NCBI GenBank assembly: GCA_013397845.1
Contig: VZTG01001869.1
Span: forward strand, 1,155,411-1,219,410
Origin: Melanocharis versteri
Taxonomy: Eukaryota; Chordata; Aves; Passeriformes; Melanocharitidae
DNA length: 64,000 nt
Direction of reading: 5' to 3'
Within the stretch, counting starts at the first letter, position 1, and each line of letters starts with the position of its first letter. Of this stretch, positions 38,295 through 52,000 are shown piece by piece. Both the position numbers and the translations under genes were made by a program. Below the pieces are notes generated by a model. The model made no database searches and had not been told where the DNA came from. It worked only from the letters and a program-made list of their open reading frames with translations.

Positions 38295-39640
38295 AAAGAA
38301 GAAGACACATATGCCACATGATCATGCAGGGGTGGGAATAGAAAAGCCAAAGGCTATCTGGAGTTGAATTTTTTGTCAAGAATGGGAGGGGAAAGAAGAT
38401 GGGATTATACAAGTATATAAATGAAAGAAAGACAAAGAAAATGTGGGCTTGTCACTAGATGGAGCAGAGACCATGGTACAAAAGGAAAAGGCCAAGGTAC
38501 AAAAATCCTCTCTTGCCTCAGCCTTTATAGGTAACACCAGAATTCAGGAATCCTAGATTTCTGAGACCAGAAAGAAAATTTGAGCAGGCAAGACTTTAGG
38601 AAACAGAAAAATTGGGCATGCAGAAATCTGTGGGACCTGACAGCTTGCACTCACAAGCGCTGAGGGAAGCTGGCAATATCAAGAGACCACTCTTGGTTGT
38701 CTTTGAAGGGCAGATGGGAGAGTTTTTGAGGATTGGCAGAGAAAAAACATCAATCCTGTCTTCAAGAAGGGCAAGAAGAACAAGTCAGAGAAGCACAGGC
38801 CAGACCAGTTCTCTTCAGTCCCTTGAAGGTGATGGAAACCATCTCTAGACACATGAAGGACGAAAAGGTGATCAGGAGTAGTCAGCACGGACTTAAAAGG
38901 TAGAAGTCATGTTTGACTAATTTGATAGCCTTCTCCAACAAATTGAATAGCTTGGTGGACGAGGGGAGCACAGTGAACATTGTTTATCTCGACTTAGGCT
39001 GGCTTTTGACACAGTTTCCCATAACATCCTAAAAGAGAAACTAGAAAAAAAACCAGCCAAGTTAAATAAGTGGGTACTGAAGTAGATTAAAATCTGGTCA
39101 AAGAGCTGGCCCAGAGGGCTGTGGACAAAGTCCATCTGGATGCTGATCACCAGTCATGTGTCCCCTGGGGGGGTAAAATTGCTGGGCCAATACTGTTTTA
39201 CGTCCTCATTAATGCTCTGGACAATTACGTAGACTACACCTGCACGAAGTTTGTAGAACAGACAAAAGTGTGAGAAGTAGCTAATACACCAGATGGCCAT
39301 GCTGCCATACAGAAGGACATAGACAGACTGGAGAAACGGGACAGCAAGAACCTCATGAAGCTCAACAGAGGGAAATGTGAAGTTCTGCATCTGACACAGA
39401 GTGCCAACCCCTGGCACCTGAGCATGTGGAGGGAGGTGATTCTTCCACCCCTACTCAGCACTGGTGATGCCCCAGCTGGAGTACTATATCCTCCTCGGGG
39501 CTACACAGTACGAGACAGACATGGACATACTGGAAAGAGCCAAAAAAAGGTCCACTAAGGTGGTTTAGGAACCAGGTCATGTGAGGGAAGTCTGAACAAG
39601 CTAGGACTGTTCAGCCTGGAGAACAGAAGGTTTGGGGACC
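38295..39640 (+). pseudogene. Broken CR1 ORF2 reverse transcriptase
   Basis: Pieces of the RT appear in different frames: KSVGPDSLHSQALREA (from 38627), a degraded fingers region, the palm with TTATCTCGACTTAGGCTGGC in place of the YLDFSKAFD block, and MKLNRGKCEVLHL (39355 onward). The palm catalytic FADD box is not recognisable: the equivalent reads near AAGTTTGTAGAACAGACAAA at 39248. After NPWH the sequence jumps to REVILP at about 39418-39430, skipping roughly 50 residues of the family. Multiple frameshifts and stops make it non-functional. Confidence 0.85.
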
Positions 39641-39958
39641 TCATCAATGTGAATAAATACCTCATGAGGGGACTAGAGAAGACAGAGCAAAGCTCTATTC
39701 AGAGATGCTGATAGGACAAAAGACAATGGGCACAATTTAAAACACATTACATTCTACTGCACACAAGAGCATAATTTTTAGCTGTGAGCTGGCTCCGCCA
39801 CTGGGACTGCTTGTCCAGAGAAGTTTGGAATCTTAGCCCCTGAAGCTCTTCAAAATCTCACTGGACACAGTCCTGGAAAACCTGCTCCAACTGACACTGC
39901 GTAGGCAGAGGTGTTGGAGTGGATGTGATGTGTGACAGCCTCAACAATTCTGTGAACA
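38295..39958 (+). mobile_element. Old CR1 LINE, plus strand, RT region to 3' tail
   Basis: This is the most complete CR1 in the window. It starts in the linker/RT border (AAAGCCAAAGGCTATCTGGA, then TACAAGTATATAAATGAAAG), passes through the RT domain (ATCTGTGGGACCTGACAGCT, AAGAAGGGCAAGAAGAACA, CATGAAGGACGAAAAGGTGA) and the ORF2 end (CTGTTCAGCCTGGAGAACAG), and finishes in the 3' UTR with GTCCAGAGAAGTTTGGA and a degraded CAATTCTGTGAACAG tail near 39943-39957. It is heavily diverged and is probably among the oldest elements here. Confidence 0.92.
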
Positions 39959-40590
39959 GCTGTAGGCCAGGGAAGCTGCACAGAATCTGCCAGCTTAGGC
40001 TGTAGTTTTGTAGAAAGGTGTTCTCCTGCTTGGACGTAACAATTTTCCCACAGTGAAAGGAAAAGGGATAAAATCTACTGATGATCAGATCATTTGTGGT
40101 TAAATACTTGCCCGCTAATGCAAGGATAAGTTGGCCTGTATACAGCACAGTGTAACTCCTGTCTTCCTCAAGGTTTGCCAGAATGTTCTGGGCAGCTCTG
40201 TGGTACATTGCTACAAATTGACACCATTTCAGTATTTTGCTTCTTGCTGGGGATTATAAACCGTGTACAGCCAATTTAGGGGAGTCACTTCCTTTGCACA
40301 CACCCTGTTGCTCTGATCTGACCTTTCATCTCCCAGAGATGTTTTATGCTCATATAGCCTACAGCAGGCACTTGATGTCACAGTTCCCAGGTGACCAAGG
40401 AAATTTGTTGCTAACACTTTGTCTTCTATAGCTGAGAGAGGTGAGAAGGAGCTAAAGGAGTTTGCCTGCGAGCTTGCGAGTGCCATGTTACTGCACCCTG
40501 TATTTAATGTACCTGCATATGCACCAAGGGCGGGAAGGCAGGCAGATGAAGGTGGAATTCACCTGGGAAGTGTTTTCCGAATTTATTAAA

Positions 40591-40640
40591 TGGCCACCGG
40601 GTGTCACTGCTACTCCGCCAGAGATGATCGCCTGCGCAGT
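40591..40640 (+). promoter_or_regulatory. Candidate CTCF-like site with adjacent NRF1-like motif
   Basis: TGGCCACCGGGTGTCACTG (40591-40609) matches the vertebrate CTCF core at 13 of 15 positions by eye (CCASYAGRKGGCRSY, mismatching at the A and the second G of GG). About 20 bp downstream, GCCTGCGCAG (near 40630-40639) resembles half of an NRF1 palindrome. The patch 40580-40660 holds several CpGs in otherwise CpG-poor DNA. Binding is not shown by sequence alone, and single-motif matches are common. Confidence 0.3.
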
Positions 40641-43032
40641 AACCAGGATCGGTAATTCCAGTCTGGAAATTCAGCTGTGCTCATGCTGTCACCGTCAAAG
40701 AGAACAAGAAACAGGCAGTTCAGGGACTCCCACACCTGCTGAAAGTAGACACCTTTTTTTAAAGGACTGTGACAGCTTGATGAGAAGTAAAGGTGAATTG
40801 GAAAGGAATAAGGCCTTCCAAGGAAAGAGAGCTCTTTATGAAGTAGGGATGGGCTAGAGGGGTTCCCAGAGAGCTCTGGGTTTCAAGGTGGGGTAAATTT
40901 TAACCCTAGTTTAGAAAATGGGGGTTTCAAGCAGGTCATCAGCAGGTAATCTGGAAAGACAGACACGGAATTTCGGAGACTGTAGCCTTCCTGTCGGCCC
41001 TGTGCAGTGCCGGATGTGTGCTTGCAGCTCCCATCACAGCACAGGCTGTGCTGTCTCTCACCCAGACAGGCTGCAGCCATGCTATTGCTCAGGCTGGCCT
41101 CTTCGTCACAGGGACACAGGCTGTGTCCCCTCAAGGCCGGATCTAGCCGCTGTACCAGCCTGTCTAGGCCACGGAGCAAAGGGCCCAACTTGCTGCCCAG
41201 AGTCCCACCATTTCAAGTGACTCTTGCTGAAGGCCTCACAAGATGCATCTGGCACTGTCAATCCCCCATTCCTTGCCCATGACCTACCATCTTCTTTCAA
41301 TATATCCTTCTTTAACTGTAGAACAACCCATCCTTATGTCAGGTATGATAACCCTGCCCAGAACCCTGCCATACTCTTGGGAATGAATGGGTTGCAACAG
41401 TCTAGAGATGCCCGTCACTCAGATGAGAGTGACACTCTGACAAATTAAGTATAATGATATGCAGGACAGCATCCATGCAATCAAAATTTTTACTTGTACT
41501 AAGCAGATCTCAAAATGGCATTTGGTTAGAGTGAGATGGTAGAATTTGCCTCTGTGGCGAATGAACACAAGCCCGAGTGCTATTTCTAGATTCCGTTATG
41601 TGAGAAGCTAAAGGTGGCTGGCACTGGCATGTAGAATAGACTCTCTTTTCCTGAAAGCAGTTTAGTTCCACAGCTGTAAACCTTATTTTGGAGGCCAAAG
41701 GCCATAGGAGATCAGAGGTAACTACTGTACTGAATAACAGAGCATAAGGAGGCAAAGAAGCCGAAATATAAAATTGAAATTCTCGATGCAACACATAAAC
41801 CCAAATTGCCACCTAATAGGAGCCAGCCTAGCTTCAGTTTCATGAGTTTGGATCAGCTCAGCCTTTCACTCCAGTGTCTCCTGAGTTTTATTTGCCTACA
41901 GTCTCTGCCAGTATATATTTGTCTTGTATAACTGAAGTAGCTTGCTAAAACCTAGAGCCTTGACAAGTACTTCCATTAGAAATAGAAGGGATGTGGGAGG
42001 GAAGGTAACTCAGTTTCCAAAGGAGACACTAAGAATACCTATCCTAGACCACGACATGACATAAGAAATGGGAGTATTAACCAAAATCACTCACATCAGC
42101 CAGCTCTTAAACCACATCTCTCCGTTTCTTCTTGCTTCACTACCCCCACCCCTACACACCTCCCAGGCCAGGACTCTGTGAACAGTTCTGCCTTTCCCAG
42201 AAACTGCCTGGGCTGTGGGTCAGAATGTGTCCCTGTCCAGAGTGGATGCCACTTTTGTTCCAGTTTTCTGACTCCATCAGGGAGTGTGGCTGTCAGAAAA
42301 GGGTGGTGACCAGAACTGCCTTGAAGCCCAGTCTAGCCATTACGTGGTTTGTTATAGGCCATGGTCCAACTAATATCCAGGCCAGGAGATCTTTAGGACG
42401 ATGGATGGATGAAGGTCTGCTGCCTAGCCTCTCTCTTGCCTCCACCTGTCCTACAGCAGCAGGAAGGGGAGGATTCTGCACTGGCCTGAGCTGTCTGGTT
42501 TCTGTACCCACTTTGTCTTGGCAAAGTTCTGTTGCACTTCCCCAGAGCTGGTGAAAGCTGAACCTGCCTGCCTCTCTTGGCTGCAGAAATGAGGATTACT
42601 TGCTTGTTCCTTCTGGCTGCAAGCCAAATGAGACATCTCCAGACTCAGTGTGCCAAGGGAGGATTCTAACTCACAGGAACTGAGTCTTACTTTTCCTTCG
42701 CTGTCTGAAGTGCCTTACACCTCTCCCAGTGTCCCATAAGCTGCTCTGTCCCACCCAGGAGTCTCTTCTCTACAATTTAAAAGTTCATCTACAGACATTT
42801 CCTGTGGCTCCCCACCCCAGCTCCCTAATCCTGGTGCTGTTTAATGTTCTCAAAGAATAGCTAACACCTGAAGGGAATAGAACAACCTTTCCCAAGCACA
42901 GAACTAAGACACACACACAGTCCCCTAAAACAACAACATTCATCTGTCTGCAACTGGTTTCACAAATAACGTGAATTTTTAAGAAAATCTCAGGTCCAGT
43001 TAGGAGAACAACTCTGTTGTCTCAAAATAATT

Positions 43033-43054
43033 AAAAATAAATAAATAAATAAAA
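43033..43054. repeat. (TAAA)n short microsatellite
   Basis: About five copies of AAAT/TAAA within an A-rich stretch (ATTAAAAATAAATAAATAAA). Simple repeat with no other content. Confidence 0.9.
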
Positions 43055-46000
43055 CAGACAACATTTGTCACAGCTGGCAGTGGAGAGTAAGTTTCTGAGA
43101 GATCAGAATTAGGCAGGCTGAATGTCTATTTTGAGTACTCCTCAAGATTTTTTGAAAGGCTGAGGTGGGAGGAACTACACGTTGCCAGCTGGGCAGGAAG
43201 TCAGCTTTCCCAAAACAAATAAAAAGTTTCAACTTTGTCAAAAGCAAAAGATGTCTTGACTCATAGCAACAAACTGAAAAAGGACAAAAGCAAATTTGCA
43301 ATCAAATTGTCCCATTTTGCTAGAATTACCCCTTAAAATTATTTTCAATTCAGTTAATGCACGTTTAAACAACCTTCTTAAAGCAAGGAACAAAGAAATC
43401 TGTGAAAATGCTCCCTGTTCCTCTAGTTTGCAATACAGAGGTTTGCTGACAGCAACTCCCCAGAGGTCTAGCACTTCTCTGGCCAAAACCACAGCGAACT
43501 GATGAATCCCCTCAACTTTTGAGGTCTTTTGCGCTGAACAAGCTCTTTCTATCCTCCACCTGTCCCCATGGTGTGGGGTTGTTTATGTCCCCGTGATGAT
43601 AATGGGGCCTGAGTGAGCACCACTCCCTCTAAACCACACCCTAACATCAGAAAACCAGAGCATTCAGGCACTTATGCAATTTCCCCATGCTTGCTAAACT
43701 GAAGTAGGCTTAGATCCCCTCTGACCACCACATCCCCAACGCCTTTCACCCATAGAGAAACATTTCCGTGGCCATGTGGGTGGCAGCCACCATCTCTAGA
43801 GGGACCTGCAGGGTTAAAATGGACTGACACTGGATTCAGAGACTCGCGCAGCAAGAAACTCTTTTGTTGGAAGCATCACTGTTTTTCCTTTCTCCTTGTG
43901 CTAGAACGTTCAGATAGCATGCAGGCTTCCACAGGTCTGCTTCCCTACGGTCACTCTCCTATTTTCATTAGATTGGGAGGGGTTGATGGTATTGACAATG
44001 CCTAATATTTACACTAGGCTATCCTAGACCAGTTGAGCCAGTTAAATTACAATGACAGTGCAGTGCATGTGATACTGCCACACTCTCTGCACACACCTCA
44101 TGCTTTTATCTTTGTTAAGGCATGCACAAATTACTTCAGGCATTTTCTGCAATATTGAGCACAATTGCATGTTACCTCTGGCCAAAAAAATAAAGCACCT
44201 CCAAGTTTCAGTCACATTTCTCAAGCAAATCTATGATAGCAGACAGAGTTTTCTTCGGACTGAGTAGGAGAAATAAACTGCAGGAAGCAAAGAAGGAATA
44301 AAGTATCACTGAAAATAAGACAAAGAAAAATAAAATCATTACCTAATTTTGGCAATATTTTCTTTTTTAAATGTCAGTATTTCATGGCAGAAACCAGTTT
44401 ATAAAAAAAGTTTAGGCGACAAAGGAGAGCAGATGTTTTGAAAGAATCCCACTACTCCATGAAAAAAGAGGAATAGGATAAAATCCAATGAAAATTTAGG
44501 GATTTCACCCTCTCAAGACCCCTTGAAACTCTTAAGGTGGTACCTACTGAGTAGGTTGAGATTGTCATGTGGCAAGATATCTGTCCACCAAAAGGTGAAA
44601 TGAGCCTTGTCTGTTTTTCTCACCGGTCCGTCTGGATAAAAGCTGGTGTCCTGCCTACAAAGGTTAGCTTTTCTCTGGGCCTGTTCCAGATAACCAAACA
44701 TTTTCCCTTGCAACTTCTGCCTTGATTAGACATATGAGAAATATGGTGCTTTTCTTGGGAAAAAAAAGGGGAAATAAATACTTTTTGGCCCATTCACAAC
44801 CAACTCAGTTTGTGTATCTGAAAACTAGTTATCTATTAACTATTAACTATATAACATTAATTATTTAGCAGGGAATAGTGGGCTGTCTGCCACCATTTCC
44901 TGCTATTCACCAAAGAACTCTGACAGGAGGTTACCAATCAATCCCCTTGCACAGCAGGAAGTATGCTGCCCACACTGTGATATTATCTCTACTGAGTTTA
45001 ATTTGATCTTCAACCTTTGGACTTTTGTAATAACTTGAAAAAGCCTGCAAACTCTAGGTTCAACGTACAGGTGTCAAATACCAGGAAAAGCTCTGCTAGG
45101 GTCAAGTGTGAAACCAGCCATGCAGGACTCGTGGTTGTCAGGATCACCCTCGAAAGGTGACCCCCGTGTCACTTGAGAAGTAGTACCCAGGCTCTACCAG
45201 CATGAGGGACACATTATGTTTGCATCATTGCCATCACTGTCTAGCCTGTCTGCTTTCAGCTGAACAAGATAACCAATGACAGCCTCATTTTCTACATGAG
45301 TAGTTAGTTGGAAATATCATGCTCTGTGCTACTGCATAATATTGTAAATGGATTTTGGCATAAAAAAGGAAATATTTGATGCTGTGGACACAGCATAGAA
45401 AGCAGGGAAGAAAGAAAAATTAAGCCCTGCTTGAGTGCTTCTTTCCTTATTCAAATGACTTAGCCTTCCAGGGCTTAAAAATTCGTCCTGCATTAAGTAT
45501 GTCTTGCAACATGAGACAGTTGTTGCAACCTTGCTGCTACTCTAAGTGCTGTATGATAAAGTGTTCCACTGGACCTTCATTTCCAGGAAAGCAGATGGAT
45601 TTTCAGGGTACACTGCTATACTGACTCAGAGCTACAGCAGAAAGAAAACTATGGGAAATGCTTGACATTTCAAATTTCATTTCATATACTCGTCTCTAAT
45701 TGAGATAGAAGACATCTTTTAGGAGCCCAGTTTATGTTTTTAGCTTCTATGGATTTTAAGCACTTTTCTACAACACTTACCCACTTACTCTTATTTTTTC
45801 AACTGAATTTGGTTAAATAAAACTGAGTCACATGGAAAGCCACAGCTTTCAGGGTCAATTTTTATTTATATTTGGGTTTTTTCAACAAAATGCTATTGAA
45901 ACTATCGCAATTTAGTGGATCATTTTACTTCCCTTAAAATTTAATTTCCCAGAGGGTATTGCTCCAATGGAAATGTTCTATGAAGTTCTGCTCTATGGTC

Positions 46001-49000
46001 TATCAGTGGCAAAAAAGGCCACAAACAAAGGTATCTCATTTCCTGCCTAGTCAACACAGTGACATTTTGCTGGAGACCTAGGCCATCAAACATACCAATT
46101 TGATTTAGCAACATAACAGATTTCTTAAGGTGCATGTGGTTATAATGACCTCAGACCCAATCTTAACACAAAACCATGGAGAAGCATAGTTCAACAGAGA
46201 GGGTGGTAACTGAAGTCTAGGAATGCAGGACACGCTTCCGGTATGATCACTGAATTTTGGGGCAAATGGATTAATCTCTACAGCTTTATGTCCTTCCTGC
46301 TATTCCTCTCTTTTTTTTTTATTCCACTTTTGAAGTGAAGCATTGTTGAAGGCTTGGTTATTCATAGTTATAGCATCCAGTGGAACAATGGCAAACTTCT
46401 GTTACAAGCTTTCAAAAAAATATGCTGTAGCACTGGAGACATTAATAAATCTCATATATGATTCACTGGACTTGTCTGCAAATTTCTTGCACACACATTG
46501 CAGAACATTTTGGAGGGAATCCCATTTATCTTCCTGGGAATGGCCCATTCCCACTCCTTTTAGACTAATACATGAATGAGGTTGTCACTGAAGAATGTAG
46601 TAGGAATGGAAGACTGAAGTAAAAGGTCAAAGAGCCCAATCCTTCTTCCATAACACCACAGTCTCTGCCTACTATCCCTCCTATGTCTGCAACAACATAG
46701 TATCCGGGGGATGATAAGAGAGGAATTATAAGAATGAGACTCAAGTTAGAGGAGTGGAGTCCTGTCTCAGCTGGTGTGAAAATGGAAATAAAAAGTTGAC
46801 ACTGTTCTCCAATTCCCCTACAGACTAATAACAAGGTCAGTTCAGCTTTCTGTTCAGTGGATGCTGGGAACATGTCAGGGTTTGGTTGGTTTTCACCACA
46901 GTCAAACAGGAATATCTGCCCATATATAAAAAGGAGTGCTTCGTGTGGAGTCACCTGATTTGTGATATATACAAACGACCACTGAGGCACATTGCCTACT
47001 GAGCAGATAACTCAGGCCTTTCCAGGAGACTGATGTGGAGCCTCAAATACACAGCTGTCACAGTTTGAAGGCAGAGGATTCAACTAACTGGACAGGCAAG
47101 TACTGTGTTTTTGCCTTAAATCCCAGCTAGTGCAGTCACATTATCTAACTTCCTCCTTATTAATAAAAAATTAGGATTCTGGTCTTCAGAGTTGCAGAGA
47201 AAATCTTGAAAAATAGGGGCACACAAATGACTCAAAGACAAAAAAAGACGGTAAGAAGGCAAAATACATTGATTTATGATTTTAAGTAAATGTCAGTATC
47301 TTTTCAATGTAAAGAACTGAATATACTTTTCAAAGCAAAGAATTTAAAATTACTTTGCAAAATACCTGATTTTTCTGAACTCTTGGAGATTAGAGATACA
47401 TAGTTTTGCCCAATTTCTTTAGTAAGAACTGAAAGTCAACTTTCACCAAGAAACATTTTAAGCTGACTCTCAGTTTATAGATAAAGGCTTCTAGGCCAAA
47501 TTTTGTGATACCCTTTGAATAGAACATGAGAATAAAGCACCGTTTAAATGCCCTTTTCAGAGTGTTTGAAAAGTCTTGCCTCTTCTGAACAACAGACTAC
47601 AACAGACCCATTCACGAACTTTGAGCAATACACTATTTTGTGGTGCATGCTCTCTGTGTTAATACTGGTAGTGAATGTTCTTGGGGCGTCTGACAGGCAA
47701 ACCAATCTTAACACTAAAGGAACATAAACTACACTGAAACTCCCAAGCTAAAATACTCCAAGCCTGTCAGAAGGTAAAAAACCTCTTAAGATAGGCTTCC
47801 TATGAGACTTGAAGAAATGGGAACTTGGGAGGGTGCTGTCACTGACATAGTGCTGCAGGTTACAAAGGTGTGCTGCTTAGCCAGCACTTGCAGGACTGGC
47901 TTCTGAGACTGCAGCAAGGCTGTGCACCTCCTGCAGAATTTCCACTGCAGGAGCATGGAGCACTTCTTGAAGGAATACCAAGGTGCTTGCTGCACTTTTT
48001 CCCACATCTGGCAATAAGAGTGGAGCTTCTTTGTGTCCTTTGGCACTGCCTCCTTTGTCATGCTACTCATTCCTTCAATCCACCAGACCATTCCCCCTCT
48101 GGAGCAATCACAGAGAGCCAAGAAAACCTGCTCCACCGGTAAAACAAACAAAAATAAAAAGCCCAGTGCTTCACACAGCTGTTTCCCTTCAACAATTCGT
48201 GGTTGCTAGATGTGAAATCGTAACAGTGTTTAGCCAGGATTTGACTACAGGAGGAGGAAAGAAAGTCTCATGGGGGGTATCCTTGCCCTGTAATAATGTA
48301 TCATTTTTCCAAACAGTCTCAACCACTGGAATTTTCTCTGACCTCCCGCTGTCTCCCTTGGTAGCTTGGTCTCCTGAACAGCAAATCATATGAAATAACT
48401 GCATAGGTTTGGTTTGGTCAATTACACATGATTCTTTTCATTGTTAAGAGAGAGCTTTTTATATCACATTACCACCCCTGAATTTACAGAGACTAGAATA
48501 TAGTTCAACAAGACAGATTTGCCATGTCAGGCAGGATTTTAGCAGCTGTTCCCAGAAGGACCTTGTGAATGTTTTCCTTAAGGCCCAACTGAAAAGTGGA
48601 ATGAAACAAAAATATCCAACTGACTTTTTTTTCTTCCTGAGGAAGGAAAAAATAATAGTTTGTTCAAATGCAAATCTATATGGCCTGCAAGAAAGAAATT
48701 TTTGGGTTTTTCCCAAGATATTAAAAAAAAATCCATTTACAGGATTCATTGCTTTAGTTCAGCTGAATATTTAACTAACAAAAAATGAGAGACATGCCAT
48801 GCTTTTGACTGAAAATTTGCCCCTGAAGAAAACTCTTAAGGGCATTGGCTGGTCAGCAAGACAGAAAATTTTATTTGGTCCATGAGATGTCAGTCAACAT
48901 AACTGGAAACAATTTCCAGCTGAGCTGGTATATCAAAATAAAAAACTCTGCTGATTTTCGAGGGAGAGCAGTCATTACACTATGAAACACTCCATTTCTA

Positions 49001-52000
49001 GTGAAGTTCACCAATCCCAGGTCAGCTGTGGTGGGCTGTATACAAGTCTGCAAGCTAAAAATAAATTTCATGCTCTGGAATCAGGACTCCAACCTACTAA
49101 TTACTAGAAATACCATGGGGACCTCAAAGGACCTGTAGTGACTACAGTGAGAATACAAGTCTGAAAAGAAGACTGAATAAAAACATCCCATGAAATGGCA
49201 AACCAACCATACAGGAATAGAAGAAATAGATGAAAAGAGAAAATACATGCCCTGGAGCTTTAATGATGTAGCCTCAGCCAGCTCTGAATACCCAACCAAG
49301 ATGGGATCCAGCCAACGCGGCAAACAAGGAACACTCAACATTTCTGACTTCAGACAGGACATGCCAGCCTGGATGTTCTCCAGGCACAGCTGCCCTGCTG
49401 ATGCATATAACCCTTATCTCTGCTCTGCTTGGCGTGAGAGAGGAGCTCCTGCCCTCCTAACCCCAGCACAGGTACAGGATGTGAGAGGGAGCTGCTGCCT
49501 GCCAGCTGGCACAGGCACGGTGCCAGCTGCGGTTCTGTCTGCGTAACACAGGCCTGACACTGCCTCATCTCTCTGTACAGCCGGGAAGGAGATGACAGAG
49601 AGCCAGGTTCAGATCTAGAAATTGCAGTTAAACTTCTAAACAAACATTTGCACAGAAATAATGACCTGTAAAGATCAGATAAGGCTGTCTTGCATAGAAA
49701 ATTTTCATGCCTGACTGCCATCGACTTGAGAAACACCTTTTAGTTGCCTTGTTTAAAACAGATGGTGTTCTCAGAACTACTGCACCACGTTTACTTTTAA
49801 CTCAAGGAGTTCAATAATTGACTGCCCTAAGATGGGGGATAGCAGAGTGGAAAGGATCCTGCAGTCACAGTAGCCCCAGTAGCTGAACACGGCTCAGAGG
49901 CAGTAATGAATGTGCAAAACATAACTTTTTGGAACCCTTTCACACTCCTTCTAAACAACTGATCATTGTCCCCATGGCCTCCTGCCAACATCCATATGTT
50001 ATTTCATTCTCTTCTCTTCACCTCACATCAGGCCTAGCCCCATGACAGTAGCACTAATACTGAGTATGATTGCTACCTGAGGTAGGAGCTGTGCCCTGAA
50101 TTTCCTGTCAGTACCCTGCACCACAGCACACCATCATCATCATCTTCAGAAATATCAGACTAGTAAAACCCAGACTGGAAAACAAATGTAGCCCTACACT
50201 TACAAGTGGAATGGACTAATCAATACAAAAAATGTAGAGATAAAGAAACATCTGAAAAACATCAAGAAAAATAAATTTTATGGAGGAGGAAACCATTTAT
50301 TGCCTTGATGTATTATAGTTTTTAGCATGTGCTAAGACAGCATATGTCTCCACAGGCTTAGATGCAGATTTTTGTATGAAGCACTCTGCTCTGGTAGAAG
50401 GTGGAGTGTCAGTTTCTGTTTGCAAATCTAAGTTACTTATGAGAGCTGAATTTATCACCTATGTATACAGTTCCATCACTGCTTTGCTCATTAACTGTCC
50501 TGGGAACAGAAGAAGGGTTCTGAAGAAAGAATACCTAGCCCATAATTTCTGAGCACACACAGTTTCACACTGAAGTACCCTCCAAGCCTTGAACCAGCAT
50601 CACTGAAGCTTTCCTGTTGTGCAGGACTTGCAGCTGGAGTTGGAACAAAATCTTGGACTGGCGGATGAAAGAAGCAGTGGTAAAATGTTTGAGTTAGTCC
50701 ACTCTCAGTATGCAAGCCCCATAACAAGCTGCTCCTCTCTGCATGCTAGGCTGTGAGTCTCACCATTCTGGCAGTGAACAGAGCCACTGCACACCTGGAG
50801 TGCATGATGTCTCTTCCATATCAGAACTGTATATGCCAGAGATCCAAAGGTCCAGCACATGGATTCCAGTTTTGCCTTGAAGGCTAGCATTTGCTTCAGT
50901 CAGGACTGGAACATATGGGCAGGAAATGAGGATTAGTCATCCAGGGATACAAACAGAATAGGATCACAGAAATGCCAATCCCTGTCAGATTGACTTTTGG
51001 CTTTTTAAATTATTTTGAGTCCTTTTAGGTCTTACCTTACCCCTTACTTTCAGTGAAGATTTCTCAAATCCCAGTCTCAAGAGCTACAAATTCATTTTGA
51101 TGCTTTCTTAAAGTCCAAATTCAGATACCAAGTACCATGGAATTGGCATTTAGACCTCTAGCACTGACAATGCCATGCTTCTTGGCAACTCCCCTTGGAA
51201 GAGAACTCACCTAAACCAGCCCAAATTTCTTGAATGTGAAAGACTCAGTTTGATCCAGGTGAAGCTGCCTATCAAGCTTCCCTTGATACCTGGCCTTCTG
51301 TCCATACGCTGTCCTTTGACCTTCTGGGGAGGCCACGCTTACCTTGATGTGCCATGATACCCATGCTGGTTTCAAATGCTGTCCCCATAGCAGGGAGACC
51401 CAATAGCTGTAGTGAACTCTTCCAGGAAGACCCCATTGGCCTGCACTGAGCTGTGTTCAGCCATGTCCAGAAAGAGGGACAATTAAAGACCCCCTTTCTA
51501 AAGGGGGGTCTAAAGGAGCCTTGGCTTTCTCTACTTAAAGTAATTTCTTTCTGGTCCCTCCACCGCTGCTGTAGATGAATTCTGGACACTTGTCTACAGC
51601 TCTCCTTGGTCCTTGCACACTTAGCTTTACCATGACTTCTTACATCCTAGCACAGTTTACTCGGCAAAACCTGAATAAAACACACCATGAAGCTTCATAG
51701 AGACACCCCAAATGACCTACATGACTACCTCCCCTGCTGATTTACACCAGTTGTAGTCCACTAAATCAGTTGGTTTGACTAGTTACAGAACACTTCATAC
51801 TGACAGGGAAGTCCCCACCTTAAGCTATCACACAGTATTTCTCAGAGCATTCTTTTCTGCAAAAGGCCATGGTGAAGCATTCGTGGCCTTCTTGACTGTC
51901 CCTAAGCTTAGCTGATTAAGAAATCACTGAAGCGCCCTTGCAACTGTAGGATGCAGGCTCCCAACATACAGCACAGGTTTTCTTTGATAGTCTGCTTAGG

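Noticed and set aside
47786..48151. 121-aa minus-strand frame overlapping two plus-strand frames
   Set aside because: No recognised domain; open frames on both strands in the same place suggest composition rather than coding.
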